Origin: Candidatus Omnitrophota bacterium
Lineage (GTDB): Bacteria; Omnitrophota; Gorgyraeia; Zapsychrales; Aceulaceae
Reading direction: 5' to 3'
Length of the DNA: 35,264 nt
NCBI GenBank assembly: GCA_028693815.1
Contig: JAQUUP010000021.1
Coordinates: 1 to 35,264 of the forward strand
Position numbers and translations under genes: made by a program. The first letter of the stretch is position 1. The number at the start of each line of letters is the position of its first letter. Below are positions 24,540-33,485 of the stretch, piece by piece. Below the pieces are notes generated by a model. That model saw only the letters and a list, made by a program, of their open reading frames with translations. It ran no database searches and was not told the origin of the DNA.

Positions 24540-24608
24540 AAAATCTTTGATAATCTTGATCCAATGGAAAGGAATATGTTTTAAATAAAGGTATTTAATA
24601 ACTAAATA

Positions 24609-25409
24609 CTAATAAAGACCGTAACCGCTCATAATCCATGCAAGAAGCGGTTCTGAAAAGAAAAGTGCAATTAGAGCCCCGATCACAAGAAATGGACCGT
24701 AAGGAATAAGGCTCTCTTTAGTTCTAATTTTCTCAATAATACCAAAAACCGCACCAAAAAACGGAGCGATAAGAAATCCTAAAAGTGCAAGCTTCCATCC
24801 TAAAAATGCGCCAATCATAGCCATGAGCTTAACATCGCCACCACCCATGGATTCTTTTTTAAAAAGAAAATCGCCAATGATACCCATCAAATAAATCGAA
24901 CCGCCACCAATCAAAACCCCTAAGACTGATCGCCATAAAGACAAAAGATGCGAATCCGCGTGATGCAGCTGTGGAATCGCAAGGCTAAAAATAAGACCAA
25001 CAACCATTCCTCCAACACTAATCTCATCAGGAATAATCCTCTCATCAATATCAGTAAATGTTGCAACAATAAAACCTGACACCATAACTAGATAAGGCCA
25101 TAAAATCGGCTGAAAACCAAAGTATCGATAAAGCCCTAAAAATGAAAGAGCTGTCAAAAGCTCAATTAGAAAATAGCGAAAAGAAAACTTTTCGCCGCAA
25201 AATCGACATTTTCCTCGCAACATAACATAACTTAAAAGTGGGATATTGTTGTACCAAGGAATCATTTTATTACATTTCAAACAGTGAGACCCTGGAGTCA
25301 CAATAGATTCTTCTTTGGCCATACGAATAATGCAGACATTTAAAAAACTACCAATAATAGAACCAAATACAAAAAATACAATCGAAATAAAGTTTTGTTC
25401 TAATATCAT
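24609..25409 (-). CDS. pilD: Prepilin peptidase (A24 family)
   Basis: A membrane aspartic protease that cleaves type IV prepilin leader peptides and usually methylates the new N-terminus. In 266 residues it shows the N-terminal GSFLNVCIIRM segment, two CxxC pairs (Cys43/Cys46 and Cys68/Cys71) of the methylase part, and both catalytic aspartates: Asp120 in FTDIDERIIPDE, and Asp192 in the GGGD of MGGGDVKLMAMIGAFLGWK. Several hydrophobic helices fit the family topology. I chose the ATG at 25409: it has AAGGAG nine bases upstream and lies just behind the aroE stop, whereas an ATG at 25436 would overlap aroE. No pilin or pilus assembly gene is in the window. A decayed copy of its 3' end lies behind P2. 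Confidence 0.93.
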   Translation of the reverse strand: MILEQNFISIVFFVFGSIIGSFLNVCIIRMAKEESIVTPGSHCLKCNKMIPWYNNIPLLSYVMLRGKCRFCGEKFSFRYFLIELLTALSFLGLYRYFGFQPILWPYLVMVSGFIVATFTDIDERIIPDEISVGGMVVGLIFSLAIPQLHHADSHLLSLWRSVLGVLIGGGSIYLMGIIGDFLFKKESMGGGDVKLMAMIGAFLGWKLALLGFLIAPFFGAVFGIIEKIRTKESLIPYGPFLVIGALIALFFSEPLLAWIMSGYGLY

Positions 25410-25410
25410 G

Positions 25411-26274
25411 TTATTTAACTCCTTGCTGAAGAGCATTTTTCATTTTGGATCGAACAACCTCCGGCAGATCAATTTCGGCCCAATGCTGAAAAGCCAAAAC
25501 GCCTTGATAAAAGAGCATGCCCAATCCGTTAGAAGTTTTTGCTCCTTTTTCTTTTGCCATCTTCAAAAACTTTGTTTGGTCAGGATTATAAATTAAATCG
25601 TACACCAGCATATCTGAATGCAATAAGTCTGGCTCAATAAGAACCTCATCTGAATCTTTTAATCCAATCGGCGTAGCATTAATCAAAAGATCCGACAGCT
25701 CAATATTAAGATCATCAATACTCTGGCACACCTCTACCTTTTCGCAGTTTAAATTTTGCGAAAGATCAGAAACAAGCATTTTTGCCTTATCATAATCAAC
25801 ATCATAAATTTTAATCCACTGAGGAGCCTGTTCAATCATACAAAATACTGAAAGAATCGCTCGGGCTGCTCCCCCTGCCCCTAAAATTGAAATACGTTTT
25901 GATTGCGGATTAAAACCAAGCTCTGTTATGTGAGCCAAAAAACCTGGGCCATCCGTATTGTATCCAGTAAGCCTTCTATTTTTTCCAATGACAATTGTAT
26001 TAACAGCTTTGACTTTCTGCGCATAAGGATTGAGATTATCGAGATATGGGATAACTTTTTCTTTGTAAGGAACAGTGACATTTAGGCCAAAGATGGGGCT
26101 ATCTGGTTTTTTTAATTCTCCTAAAAAAACCGAAAACTCTTCTTCTTTAAGGGGAAACAACTGATATGTCGCATCTACTTCTAACGCATCAAACGCAGCG
26201 TTATGCATTAAGGGTGATAGGCTATGGCCTAAAGGATAGCCTACCAACCCATAAATAGATTTTTGCTCATTCAT
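25411..26274 (-). CDS. aroE: Shikimate dehydrogenase
   Basis: AroE reduces 3-dehydroshikimate to shikimate with NADPH, one step before shikimate kinase. The 287-residue protein shows GYPLGHSLSPLMHN (Ser18 and Ser20 bind the carboxylate), NVTVPYKEKV (catalytic Lys71) and GYNTDGPGF (Asp108). The nucleotide loop LGAGGAARA is at 131-139, and LINATPIGL and NGLGMLFYQG are near the end. It starts eight bases behind leuA and ends one base before the prepilin peptidase, so the three are probably cotranscribed. The ribosome binding site is poor. Confidence 0.95.
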   Translation of the reverse strand: MNEQKSIYGLVGYPLGHSLSPLMHNAAFDALEVDATYQLFPLKEEEFSVFLGELKKPDSPIFGLNVTVPYKEKVIPYLDNLNPYAQKVKAVNTIVIGKNRRLTGYNTDGPGFLAHITELGFNPQSKRISILGAGGAARAILSVFCMIEQAPQWIKIYDVDYDKAKMLVSDLSQNLNCEKVEVCQSIDDLNIELSDLLINATPIGLKDSDEVLIEPDLLHSDMLVYDLIYNPDQTKFLKMAKEKGAKTSNGLGMLFYQGVLAFQHWAEIDLPEVVRSKMKNALQQGVK

Positions 26275-26282
26275 AAATTATT

Positions 26283-27800
26283 TTATTTTGATTGCGCAAT
26301 CATTTTGTTGATTGCATTCAAATACGCTTTAGCCGATGCCTCTAAGATATCTGTGCTTGCACCATGGGCGATATAACTTTTGCCTTTGATGCGCACCTTG
26401 ACGGTAACCTCTCCTAAAGCATCTTTGCCGCGTGTAACCGACTGAATCGCATAATCCAAAAGTTCACCTTTAAGCTTAACAATGCTTTCAATCGCTTTAT
26501 AACATGCGTCGACTGGTCCATCTCCGGAAGAACTTTTTTCAAAAGTTTTTCCTTTTGATTTAATCGCCACCGTAGCCTCTGGTTCAATTTTTGTTCCGCT
26601 TGTCGAAGAAAGGCTGACCAACTGCCATGCCTTTGGAATCAATTTCGCCTCATCCTCAGCAATAGCAATTAAGTCTTCGTCGTAAACTTCTTTTTTCTTG
26701 TCCGCAACATTTTTAAAACGATCAAACGCCCGGTCTAGTTCTTCATCTTTTAAGTCAATGCCCAAAGCTTTTAAACGAACACGAAAAGCATGCCGCCCAG
26801 AATGTTTTCCTAAAACCAAACCGGTTTCAACAAAACCAACATCTTCTGGTTTCATGATTTCATAAGTTGTTCTTTCCTTTAAAACACCATCCTGATGGAT
26901 ACCCGCTTCGTGACGAAATGCATTCGCCCCAACAATAGCCTTGTTTGGAGCAACTAAAAAACCACTATATTTACTAACCAAACGCGAAATTCTACAAATT
27001 TCCTGCGTTTTAATTCCCGTCGAACATCCATAATAATCTGACCGTGTTTGCAATGCCATGATGATCTCTTCGACAGATGCATTTCCTGCACGTTCGCCGA
27101 TACCATTGACCGTGCATTCAACCTGACGTGCACCATTTTTGATCGCAGCCAAAGAATTTGCAACAGCAATACCCAAATCATTATGACAATGAACAGAAAT
27201 AATGGCCTTGTTAATATTTGGCACGTTATTTCGAATATCTGAAATCAATTGTCCAAATTGATCCGGAACACCATAACCAACTGTATCTGGAATATTAACC
27301 GTCTTAGCGCCAGCTTTGATAACAGCCTCAACGATTGCGTACAAAAAATCTTTTTCTGTTCTCGACGCATCTTCCGGAGAAAATTCAATATCATCTGTCT
27401 TTTTTCTCGCGTACTTAACGGCATCAACAGCCATTTTTAAGATTTCATCTTTGCTTCGTTTTAATTTATGTTCCAAATGAATCTTCGATGTTGCCAAAAA
27501 TACATGAATGCGCGGACGCTTTGCATCTTTAATTGCGTTATAACACGCATCAATATCTTTTTTCATTGATCGCGCCAAACCACAAACACTTGACTTCTTG
27601 ATGTGTTTAGCCACATTACGAACAGAATTAAAATCTCCTTTTGAAATGATAGGAAATCCTGCTTCGATAATATCGACACCCAAACGCTCTAACGCAAAAG
27701 CCACTTCTAGCTTTTCCGTTTCGTTCATACTTGCGCCAGGCGCTTGTTCGCCGTCGCGCAACGTTGTGTCAAATATAAAAACTTTATCTTTTTTATTCAT
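26283..27800 (-). CDS. leuA: 2-Isopropylmalate synthase
   Basis: LeuA condenses acetyl-CoA with 2-ketoisovalerate, the first committed step to leucine. The 505-residue length fits the bacterial type. FDTTLRDGEQAPGASM at residues 10-25 holds the first metal and catalytic residues, and VHCHNDLGIAVANS (His204, His206, Asn207) completes the metal site. GIGERAGNAS, HEAGIHQDG and GKHSGRHAF are conserved. The last 120 residues form the regulatory LeuA dimerisation domain (SGDGPVDACYKAI), so leucine feedback is likely. The close homologue citramalate synthase is less likely given the downstream domain and ilvC next to it. AGAGG lies eight bases before the ATG. Confidence 0.93.
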   Translation of the reverse strand: MNKKDKVFIFDTTLRDGEQAPGASMNETEKLEVAFALERLGVDIIEAGFPIISKGDFNSVRNVAKHIKKSSVCGLARSMKKDIDACYNAIKDAKRPRIHVFLATSKIHLEHKLKRSKDEILKMAVDAVKYARKKTDDIEFSPEDASRTEKDFLYAIVEAVIKAGAKTVNIPDTVGYGVPDQFGQLISDIRNNVPNINKAIISVHCHNDLGIAVANSLAAIKNGARQVECTVNGIGERAGNASVEEIIMALQTRSDYYGCSTGIKTQEICRISRLVSKYSGFLVAPNKAIVGANAFRHEAGIHQDGVLKERTTYEIMKPEDVGFVETGLVLGKHSGRHAFRVRLKALGIDLKDEELDRAFDRFKNVADKKKEVYDEDLIAIAEDEAKLIPKAWQLVSLSSTSGTKIEPEATVAIKSKGKTFEKSSSGDGPVDACYKAIESIVKLKGELLDYAIQSVTRGKDALGEVTVKVRIKGKSYIAHGASTDILEASAKAYLNAINKMIAQSK

Positions 27801-27820
27801 TTCAAATACCTCTAATAAAA

Positions 27821-27955
27821 ATTACAATACACAAAATCCAAATTACAAACAATGACCAATAACCAATAAAACCAACAAACAAAAACCCTCAAAACTTTTA
27901 GCATCTTTTGTTTATTGTAATTTATTTGTCATTTGTTTATTGTAATTTGTAATTT
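27821..27955. repeat. AT-rich inverted-repeat element between leuA and ilvC
   Basis: ATTACAATACACAAAA (27821-27836) is matched on the opposite strand by ATTACAATAAACAAAA (27922-27907), 15 of 16 positions. A second related right arm ends near 27955. The element fills the leuA-ilvC gap and has no reading frame of note. It resembles the dprA-aroK element in composition but not in detailed sequence. Confidence 0.5.
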
Positions 27956-27972
27956 CAAAAATGTTTTTACCC

Positions 27973-28962
27973 TCATTTCATCCAAGGCATCATACCGCGA
28001 AGCGTGAGACCAACTTCTTCTATTTTGTGTTCGTCTGCTTCTTTACGCCATTGGGTAAAATTTGGTCTTCCTTTTTTATTTTCTCGGATCCACTCTTTAG
28101 CAAATTTACCAGATTGGACTTCCGTTAACATCTTTTGCATAACTTTACGTGTCTTGTCGCTGATGATGCGCTTTCCTCGAGAAAGATCACCATATTCAGC
28201 CGTATCAGAAACACATTTTCTCATTCCTTGAATACCTGACGAATAAATCAAGTCTGTGATGAGCTTAAGCTCATGCAGGCATTCAAAATAAGCAATCTCT
28301 GGTTGATAGCCAGCATCAACGAGCGTATCAAAACCAGCTTTAACAAGCTCACTAACACCGCCACATAAAACAGCTTGCTCACCGAAAAGGTCTGTTTCTG
28401 TTTCTTCCTTAAAAGTTGTTTCAATAACACCAGCACGTGTTCCGCCAATACCCTTAGCATAAGCTAAAGCGGTTTGAAGAGCATTGCCTGTTGCATCTTG
28501 ATGAATCGCAACCAAACAAGGAACACCTTTTCCCTCTTCGTACTGACTTCTAACAAGTGCACCTGGTCCTTTAGGCGCAATCATAAAAACATCAACATCA
28601 GCCGGCGGAACAATTTGACCAAAATGAATATTAAATCCATGAGAAAAAACAAGCGATTTGCCTGCTGTCAAATTCTTCTTAATGGCTTTTTTATAAAGCA
28701 TTGCCTGAACATGATCTTGTGTCAAAATCTGAAGGATATCTGCTTTCTTAGCCGCCTTCTTTGCATCCATCGGTTTAAATCCGTCCTCAACAGCCAAGGC
28801 ATAATTTTCAGTATCTTCAAGCTCGCTAACAATAACATTTAATCCGCTATCACGAAGATTAAGCGCTTGTCCTCGGCCTTGAATACCGTAACCGATGATT
28901 GCAATAACTTTGTCTTTGATTGCATCAAAACTTGCATCTTTGTCATAATAAATTTTTGCCAT
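27973..28962 (-). CDS. ilvC: Ketol-acid reductoisomerase (class I)
   Basis: IlvC rearranges and reduces acetolactate or acetohydroxybutyrate in valine and isoleucine synthesis, and feeds leuA. The 329 residues match class I. The nucleotide loop [12 protein letters not shown] (24-35) is followed by SHGFNIHFG (His108), APKGPG (Lys131), [12 protein letters not shown] (Asp191, Glu195) and [11 protein letters not shown], the magnesium ligands. The loop after the second strand reads [13 protein letters not shown], where NADPH-using enzymes have Arg, Lys and Ser residues for the 2'-phosphate; here these are Leu, Glu, Thr and Asn. That suggests NADH use. GAAAGGG precedes the ATG by about eight bases. 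No ilvB or ilvN is in the window. Confidence 0.95.
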   Translation of the reverse strand: MAKIYYDKDASFDAIKDKVIAIIGYGIQGRGQALNLRDSGLNVIVSELEDTENYALAVEDGFKPMDAKKAAKKADILQILTQDHVQAMLYKKAIKKNLTAGKSLVFSHGFNIHFGQIVPPADVDVFMIAPKGPGALVRSQYEEGKGVPCLVAIHQDATGNALQTALAYAKGIGGTRAGVIETTFKEETETDLFGEQAVLCGGVSELVKAGFDTLVDAGYQPEIAYFECLHELKLITDLIYSSGIQGMRKCVSDTAEYGDLSRGKRIISDKTRKVMQKMLTEVQSGKFAKEWIRENKKGRPNFTQWRKEADEHKIEEVGLTLRGMMPWMK

Positions 28963-29088
28963 TTTATTTACCCTTTCTTTAAATGAGCATCTGACTTACG
29001 TTGAATTTAGCGAGGCGTCAAATCAGCCCGCGTGAATTTACCCCAGGAGCGATTTAAAAGCGACGTGGGGGTTTTTCTAATTGTTATA
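28963..29088 (-). promoter_or_regulatory. Hairpin-rich leader of ilvC
   Basis: Between the candidate promoter and ilvC lie two GC-rich hairpins: CCCCA/TGGGG arms (about 29041-29070) and GCGGGC with GCC-T-CGC (about 29010-29031). A three-codon frame, Met-Leu-Ile-stop (28990-28979), ends just before the ilvC ribosome binding site. Read on the plus strand the first hairpin is followed by TTTTT. The stretch is richer in G and C than its surroundings. No known riboswitch is recognised. Confidence 0.35.
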
Positions 29089-29117
29089 ATGTTACAAACT
29101 TATCTCTTTTATGTCAA
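29089..29117 (-). promoter_or_regulatory. Candidate promoter of ilvC
   Basis: TTGACA (29117-29112), a perfect -35 box lying in the last codons of pfkA, is 17 bases from TAACAT (29094-29089). It would begin a leader of about 120 bases. The -10 box has only four consensus matches. Confidence 0.4.
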
Positions 29118-30083
29118 AATTTTAACCAACTGATAATATTCATCAATAGGAACAACATTGATGCTACACGCTTGTCCCAAATCAACAACATTAATTTTAT
29201 CCTGCACAACACCGACCGCTTTACCATACTCTCCTCTAAGAAGACATTCAATGGCAGCTGCCCCAACCCGTGTTGCTAAAATTCGATCAGATGCCGTCGG
29301 AACACCACCTCTTTGAATATGACCCAAAACAACATAACGACTTTCAAAGCCTGTAACCTCTGTTACTTTTTGAGCAACTTCATGAGCCTTGCCAGCACCC
29401 TCGGCCACAATAATCATCCAGCTGATTTTTCCTTTAGCATGCCCTTTCTTAATATCTTCATACATCGCTTCATAATCAAATTTTCTTTCTGGGATAATTA
29501 CATCTTCTGCTCCTGAACCTAAAGCAACCTGAAGTGCAATGTATCCTGAACGATTGCCCATAACCTCAACAACAAAAATACGTTCCATACTATGCGCGGT
29601 GTCTCGAATTTTATCAATCGCATCAAGTGCAGTATTAACCGCTGTATTGCAACCTATCGTTTGATCTGTTCCGCGAAGGTCGTTATCAATTGTCCCTGGA
29701 AGGCCAATCGTTGGAATTTTCCATTTTTTAAAAAGATCAAGCGCTCCAGCATAACTTCCATCCCCACCAATCACAACAACTGCATCAATACCATATTTTT
29801 TGATGGTCGCAACCGCCTTTTTTTGCCCCTCTTCATTTCTAAATTCAGGAGAACGAGCTGTTTTTAAGAACGTTCCGCCGCGGCTAATCATGTTGGCCAC
29901 AGATCGATGATTTAAGTCAATAACTTCATCATTAATTAATCCGCTATATCCACGCATAACACCTTTCACTTCTAAACCATTATACACTGCCATGCGCACA
30001 ACGCTTCGAATCGCTGCGTTCATACCCGGACCATCACCGCCAGAAGTTAAAATTGCTATTTTTTTTATTTTATTTTCTATCAT
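29109..30083 (-). CDS. pfkA: 6-Phosphofructokinase, ATP type
   Basis: PfkA phosphorylates fructose-6-phosphate in glycolysis. The 324-residue protein begins MIENKIKKIAILTSGGDGPG, then MNAAIRSV. VVIGGDGSYAGA (residues 104-114) has Gly after Asp, and GLPGTIDNDLRGTD (128-140) has Gly before TIDND. Both positions fit ATP as donor, whereas pyrophosphate-dependent enzymes have Asp and Lys there. The catalytic Asp is 133. VEVMGNRSGYIAL and VLGHIQRGG are also conserved. I chose the ATG at 30083, one base after the ahcY stop. A longer frame to 30134 adds 17 residues that overlap ahcY. Confidence 0.95.
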   Translation of the reverse strand: MIENKIKKIAILTSGGDGPGMNAAIRSVVRMAVYNGLEVKGVMRGYSGLINDEVIDLNHRSVANMISRGGTFLKTARSPEFRNEEGQKKAVATIKKYGIDAVVVIGGDGSYAGALDLFKKWKIPTIGLPGTIDNDLRGTDQTIGCNTAVNTALDAIDKIRDTAHSMERIFVVEVMGNRSGYIALQVALGSGAEDVIIPERKFDYEAMYEDIKKGHAKGKISWMIIVAEGAGKAHEVAQKVTEVTGFESRYVVLGHIQRGGVPTASDRILATRVGAAAIECLLRGEYGKAVGVVQDKINVVDLGQACSINVVPIDEYYQLVKILT

Positions 30084-30084
30084 C

Positions 30085-31506
30085 TTAATACCGATAATGT
30101 TCTGGTTTATATGGTCCTCCAACTGGATAACCAATATATTTTGATTGTTTCTCCGTCATAACTGTAAGTTTTGCGCCAACATGATCAAGATGCAAACGAG
30201 CAACTTCTTCGTCTAATTTCTTAGGTAATCGATAAACACCAATCTTATATTCATTTTTCCAAAGATCAAGCTGTGCTAACGTTTGGTTTGTAAACGAATT
30301 GCTCATAACAAAAGACGGGTGGCCCGTTGCACAACCCAAATTAACCAAACGTCCCTGTGCTAAAAGAATAATAGAATGCCCATCAGGAAAATAATACAAA
30401 TCAACCTGAGGCTTAACATTAATTTTTTTGATTCCTGGCCAATGCTCGAGTTTTGTAACCTGAATCTCATTATCAAAATGACCAATGTTACAAACAATCG
30501 CGCTATCTTTCATTTTAGACATATGGTCTGCTGTAATAATTTCGAGGTTTCCCGTTGTGGTCACATAAATATCCCCAACATCCAAAACATCTTCGATTAT
30601 CTTGACTTCAAAACCTTCCATGGCAGCTTGAAGCGCACAAATAGGATCAATCTCGGTAATAATAACCCTTGCTCCATAACTTTTCATTGAGCGCGCCGAT
30701 CCTTTTCCAACATCTCCATAACCGCAAACAACAACCACTTTGCCTGCAATCATAATATCCGTTGCGCGCTTAATACCATCAGCTAAAGATTCACGGCAAC
30801 CATAGAGATTATCAAATTTTGATTTTGTTACAGAGTCATTAACATTAAACGCGGGAAATAAAAGCTTGTTGTCCGCCATCATCTGATAAAGCCTGTGAAC
30901 ACCCGTTGTTGTCTCTTCAGAAACACCTTTGATATCTTTGGCCATGCGATGCCATTTATCTTTATCTTGTTTTAGAATTTCTTTGAGACAAGCGTACAAT
31001 TCTTTTTCATCTTCTGTCTCGACATTGGCATCCAAAATAGATGCATCGTCTTCGACCTCGCAACCTTTGTGAACCATCATAGTTGCGTCACCGCCATCGT
31101 CAACAATCAGTGTCGGTCCTTTGCCTTCAGAAAATGATAGTGCCTGAAGCGTACACCACCAATACTCTTTCAGTGTCTCGCCTTTCCAAGCAAAAACAGG
31201 AACACCCAAATCAGCAATCGCTGCGGCAGCATGATCTTGAGTCGAGAAAATATTGCAACTCGCCCACCTAACCTGCGCACCCAGTTCAACTAAAGTTTTA
31301 ATCAGAACTGCTGTTTGAATTGTCATGTGGAGCGATCCAGTAATGCGAGCGCCTTTTAATGGTTTTTCTTTTCCGTATCTTTTTTGAAGAACCATTAATC
31401 CTGGCATTTCTTTTTCAGCAAGTTCAATTTCTTTATGCCCAAATTCAGCCAAAGAGATATCGGCAATTTTATAATTCTGAACACTGTCTTTCAATTTTGT
31501 CATCAT
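30085..31506 (-). CDS. ahcY: Adenosylhomocysteinase
   Basis: AhcY splits S-adenosylhomocysteine into adenosine and homocysteine, clearing the inhibitor left by methyltransferases. It follows metK by 47 bases, so the two form a SAM-cycle pair. The 473 residues match the long bacterial form. [40 protein letters not shown] and [13 protein letters not shown] are substrate-site segments. [16 protein letters not shown] is the NAD loop, and [12 protein letters not shown] and the C-terminal [10 protein letters not shown] complete the family pattern. Two ATGs stand together at 31506 and 31503; AAGGA is better spaced from the second. Confidence 0.97.
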   Translation of the reverse strand: MMTKLKDSVQNYKIADISLAEFGHKEIELAEKEMPGLMVLQKRYGKEKPLKGARITGSLHMTIQTAVLIKTLVELGAQVRWASCNIFSTQDHAAAAIADLGVPVFAWKGETLKEYWWCTLQALSFSEGKGPTLIVDDGGDATMMVHKGCEVEDDASILDANVETEDEKELYACLKEILKQDKDKWHRMAKDIKGVSEETTTGVHRLYQMMADNKLLFPAFNVNDSVTKSKFDNLYGCRESLADGIKRATDIMIAGKVVVVCGYGDVGKGSARSMKSYGARVIITEIDPICALQAAMEGFEVKIIEDVLDVGDIYVTTTGNLEIITADHMSKMKDSAIVCNIGHFDNEIQVTKLEHWPGIKKINVKPQVDLYYFPDGHSIILLAQGRLVNLGCATGHPSFVMSNSFTNQTLAQLDLWKNEYKIGVYRLPKKLDEEVARLHLDHVGAKLTVMTEKQSKYIGYPVGGPYKPEHYRY

Positions 31507-31532
31507 TTCCTTTTTTATTTCATCTCGTTAGA

Positions 31533-31555
31533 AAACCTAATTCTTTAGCAGGTTT
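31533..31555. repeat. Small hairpin between metK and ahcY
   Basis: AAACCT (31533-31538) and AGGTTT (31550-31555) are perfect complements, with CTAA/TTAG pairing possible inside. It overlaps the metK stop codon. It lacks a T tail and is more likely a spacer hairpin than a terminator. It does not show a SAM riboswitch pattern. Confidence 0.3.
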
Positions 31556-32708
31556 ACTTTAAAGCTTTGGCAAGCTTTGCTGCTTTGTCTGTTTTTTCCC
31601 AAGAAAATTCTTCTCGCCCAAAATGACCATATGTTGCAGTCTTACGATAAATGGGCTTTAAAAGATCCAACGTCTTAACAATACCACAAGGCGTTAAATC
31701 AAAATTCTCTTCAATCATCTTAACGATTTCTTGCTCAGAAATCTTTCCTGTGTCAAACGTATCAACCATAATGCTAACCGGCTCTGCCTTACCAATAGCG
31801 TATCCAAGCTGAACCCAGCATTTCTTAGCCAACTTTGCAGCAACAACATTTTTCGCGATATAACGTGCCATATATGTTGCAGATCTGTCAACCTTGCTTG
31901 GATCTTTTCCAGAAAAAGCACCACCGCCATGCGAAACAACCCCACCATATGTATCAACAATAATCTTTCGCCCTGTGACACCTGTATCTGATTGTGGCCC
32001 ACCAACAACAAATTTTCCTGTCTGATTAACATAAAACTTTGTTTTCTTATCAATCAATTTGTCTAAAATCGGTCGAATAATCATGTCAATCATTTGCTTT
32101 CTTGATTTATCCGTAATCTTTTTACCTGTCTTATCAAGAATCTTTTCTGTATGCTGACACGCTAAAACAATAGCATCAGCGCGCACTGGTTTTCCATCTC
32201 TATATTCAATCGTAACTTGACTCTTGCAATCTGGGCCAAGATAATCTAACTTTTTTGACTTTCGAACATCTTCAACCCTCTTAACAATCTTGTGAGCCAA
32301 CATAATCGGCAACGGCATAAGCTCCTTTGTTTCATCGCAAGCATAACCAATCATAATGCCTTGATCGCCCGCTCCACCAGAATCAACACCTTGCGCAATA
32401 TCCGGAGACTGACTAACAATCGCATTTAAAATGGCGCATGTATGCGCTGAAAATCCGTACTTATCATGAGTATATCCAATATCCAAAAGAACCTCTTTAA
32501 CCAATTTCTGAATATTAACATATGTTGTTGTTGTAATTTCCCCGCCGACAACAACGAGCCCTGTTGTAATAAACGTCTCACAAGCAACTCGTCCTTTTGG
32601 GTCACCCTGTAGAACAGCATCTAAAACAGCATCAGAAATCTGATCACACACTTTATCTGGATGTCCATTTCCAACTGATTCTGATGTAATAAAATATTTT
32701 CCTTTCAC
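31554..32708 (-). CDS. metK: S-Adenosylmethionine synthetase
   Basis: MetK makes SAM from methionine and ATP. The 384-residue protein contains the family signatures [32 protein letters not shown] and [19 protein letters not shown], and the [14 protein letters not shown] and DTYGG segments of the active site. The start codon is GTG (32708-32706), with GGGAGG and a second GGAG about six bases upstream, a strong site that supports this start. The gene sits 24 bases behind the nucleotidyltransferase and before ahcY. The downstream methyltransferase-like P2 would be one possible consumer of SAM only if it acts in the cytoplasm. Confidence 0.97.
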   Translation of the reverse strand: MKGKYFITSESVGNGHPDKVCDQISDAVLDAVLQGDPKGRVACETFITTGLVVVGGEITTTTYVNIQKLVKEVLLDIGYTHDKYGFSAHTCAILNAIVSQSPDIAQGVDSGGAGDQGIMIGYACDETKELMPLPIMLAHKIVKRVEDVRKSKKLDYLGPDCKSQVTIEYRDGKPVRADAIVLACQHTEKILDKTGKKITDKSRKQMIDMIIRPILDKLIDKKTKFYVNQTGKFVVGGPQSDTGVTGRKIIVDTYGGVVSHGGGAFSGKDPSKVDRSATYMARYIAKNVVAAKLAKKCWVQLGYAIGKAEPVSIMVDTFDTGKISEQEIVKMIEENFDLTPCGIVKTLDLLKPIYRKTATYGHFGREEFSWEKTDKAAKLAKALK

Positions 32709-32732
32709 TTAGAACTCCCTCCCTTTTAAAAT

Positions 32733-33479
32733 TTAAGAATTTATTCTAAAATCAATTTGCGCTTGAGTATAAGCCTCGATACTTCCTATATCATACCATT
32801 TTCCTTCAAACTGAAATCCTAAAAGCTTCTTTAGCTGACAAAGCCACTTAATATAATCCCCAGCCAAATCAACTTTTCCAGATTCTTTGATATACTCTGC
32901 AATTAAAGAAAGTGTTTCTACCGGCATGTAATAAAGGCACATCGCAATCAAGCTTGTTTTGGGCTTCGCAGGCTTCTCTTCAAAAACAGTAATGTTTCGA
33001 TTTCCATTCATCATGGCAACGCCAAACTTTTTTGCCATTTCTTTTTCTTTAATATCATAAAGTCCTACTGTGACCTTATCGCTCTGCTCTTTAGCAAAAT
33101 TTAAAAACTCATCTAAGGCATAATCAAATAAATTATCTCCGCCAATAACAAGCAAATCTTCCTTTATGTCATGCTGATTAGCAACAAACCGAATATCACC
33201 AATAGAACCTAATCGATCTTCTGGTGTTTCTGTTTTATCATTAATAATTGTAATTGGAAAAGAAAAATCTTTTTTTCCAGAAGCCCAATCTTTAAAATGC
33301 TCAAAAAATTTATCATTCGTAACAACGTAAACTTCACTTAAATCTGAAGCATTCTTTACTTTTTCAATCAAATGATCAATCAGCGGCTTATCACCAATAG
33401 GAAGTAACGGCTTTGGTTGATCCTTTGTCAAAGGGTACAATCGCGTCCCATAACCTGCTGCCAGAATTAAAGTTTTCAT
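32733..33479 (-). CDS. Sugar-phosphate nucleotidyltransferase
   Basis: A 248-residue enzyme of the NTP-transferase family, which joins a sugar-1-phosphate to a nucleotide to make a nucleotide sugar. The signature LILAAGYGTRLYPLTKDQPK and then PLLPIGDKP is at residues 3-31. GGDNLFDYALDEFL holds the metal-binding Asp, and VFEEKPAKP and WYDIGSIEAY are typical of glucose-1-phosphate thymidylyl- or uridylyltransferases. No C-terminal acyltransferase domain is present, so it is not GlmU. The base and sugar cannot be fixed from sequence alone. It lies six bases behind ptsI. Confidence 0.88.
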   Translation of the reverse strand: MKTLILAAGYGTRLYPLTKDQPKPLLPIGDKPLIDHLIEKVKNASDLSEVYVVTNDKFFEHFKDWASGKKDFSFPITIINDKTETPEDRLGSIGDIRFVANQHDIKEDLLVIGGDNLFDYALDEFLNFAKEQSDKVTVGLYDIKEKEMAKKFGVAMMNGNRNITVFEEKPAKPKTSLIAMCLYYMPVETLSLIAEYIKESGKVDLAGDYIKWLCQLKKLLGFQFEGKWYDIGSIEAYTQAQIDFRINS

Positions 33480-33485
33480 AAAATC

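Larger units (their letters stand above)
24234..24608. other. P2 upstream region without a gene
   Basis: The 375-base spacer between the prepilin peptidase and P2 holds a candidate P2 promoter and two small dyads: AGCTTG/CAAGCT (about 24382-24401) and the hairpin at 24509-24539. No reading frame of note is seen on either strand, and no RNA gene is recognised. Confidence 0.5.

Noticed and set aside
29030-29085. Plus-strand intrinsic terminator
   Set aside because: The CCCCA/TGGGG hairpin with TTTTT has the right form, but no plus-strand gene ends here, so it was described only as part of the ilvC leader.
30084-30134. Longer start for pfkA
   Set aside because: It overlaps ahcY and adds 17 residues before the conserved IAILTSGGDGPG start.
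31507-31553. SAM or SAH riboswitch before ahcY, or before metK
   Set aside because: The gaps are 47 and 24 bases, too short for those elements, and only a small hairpin is visible.
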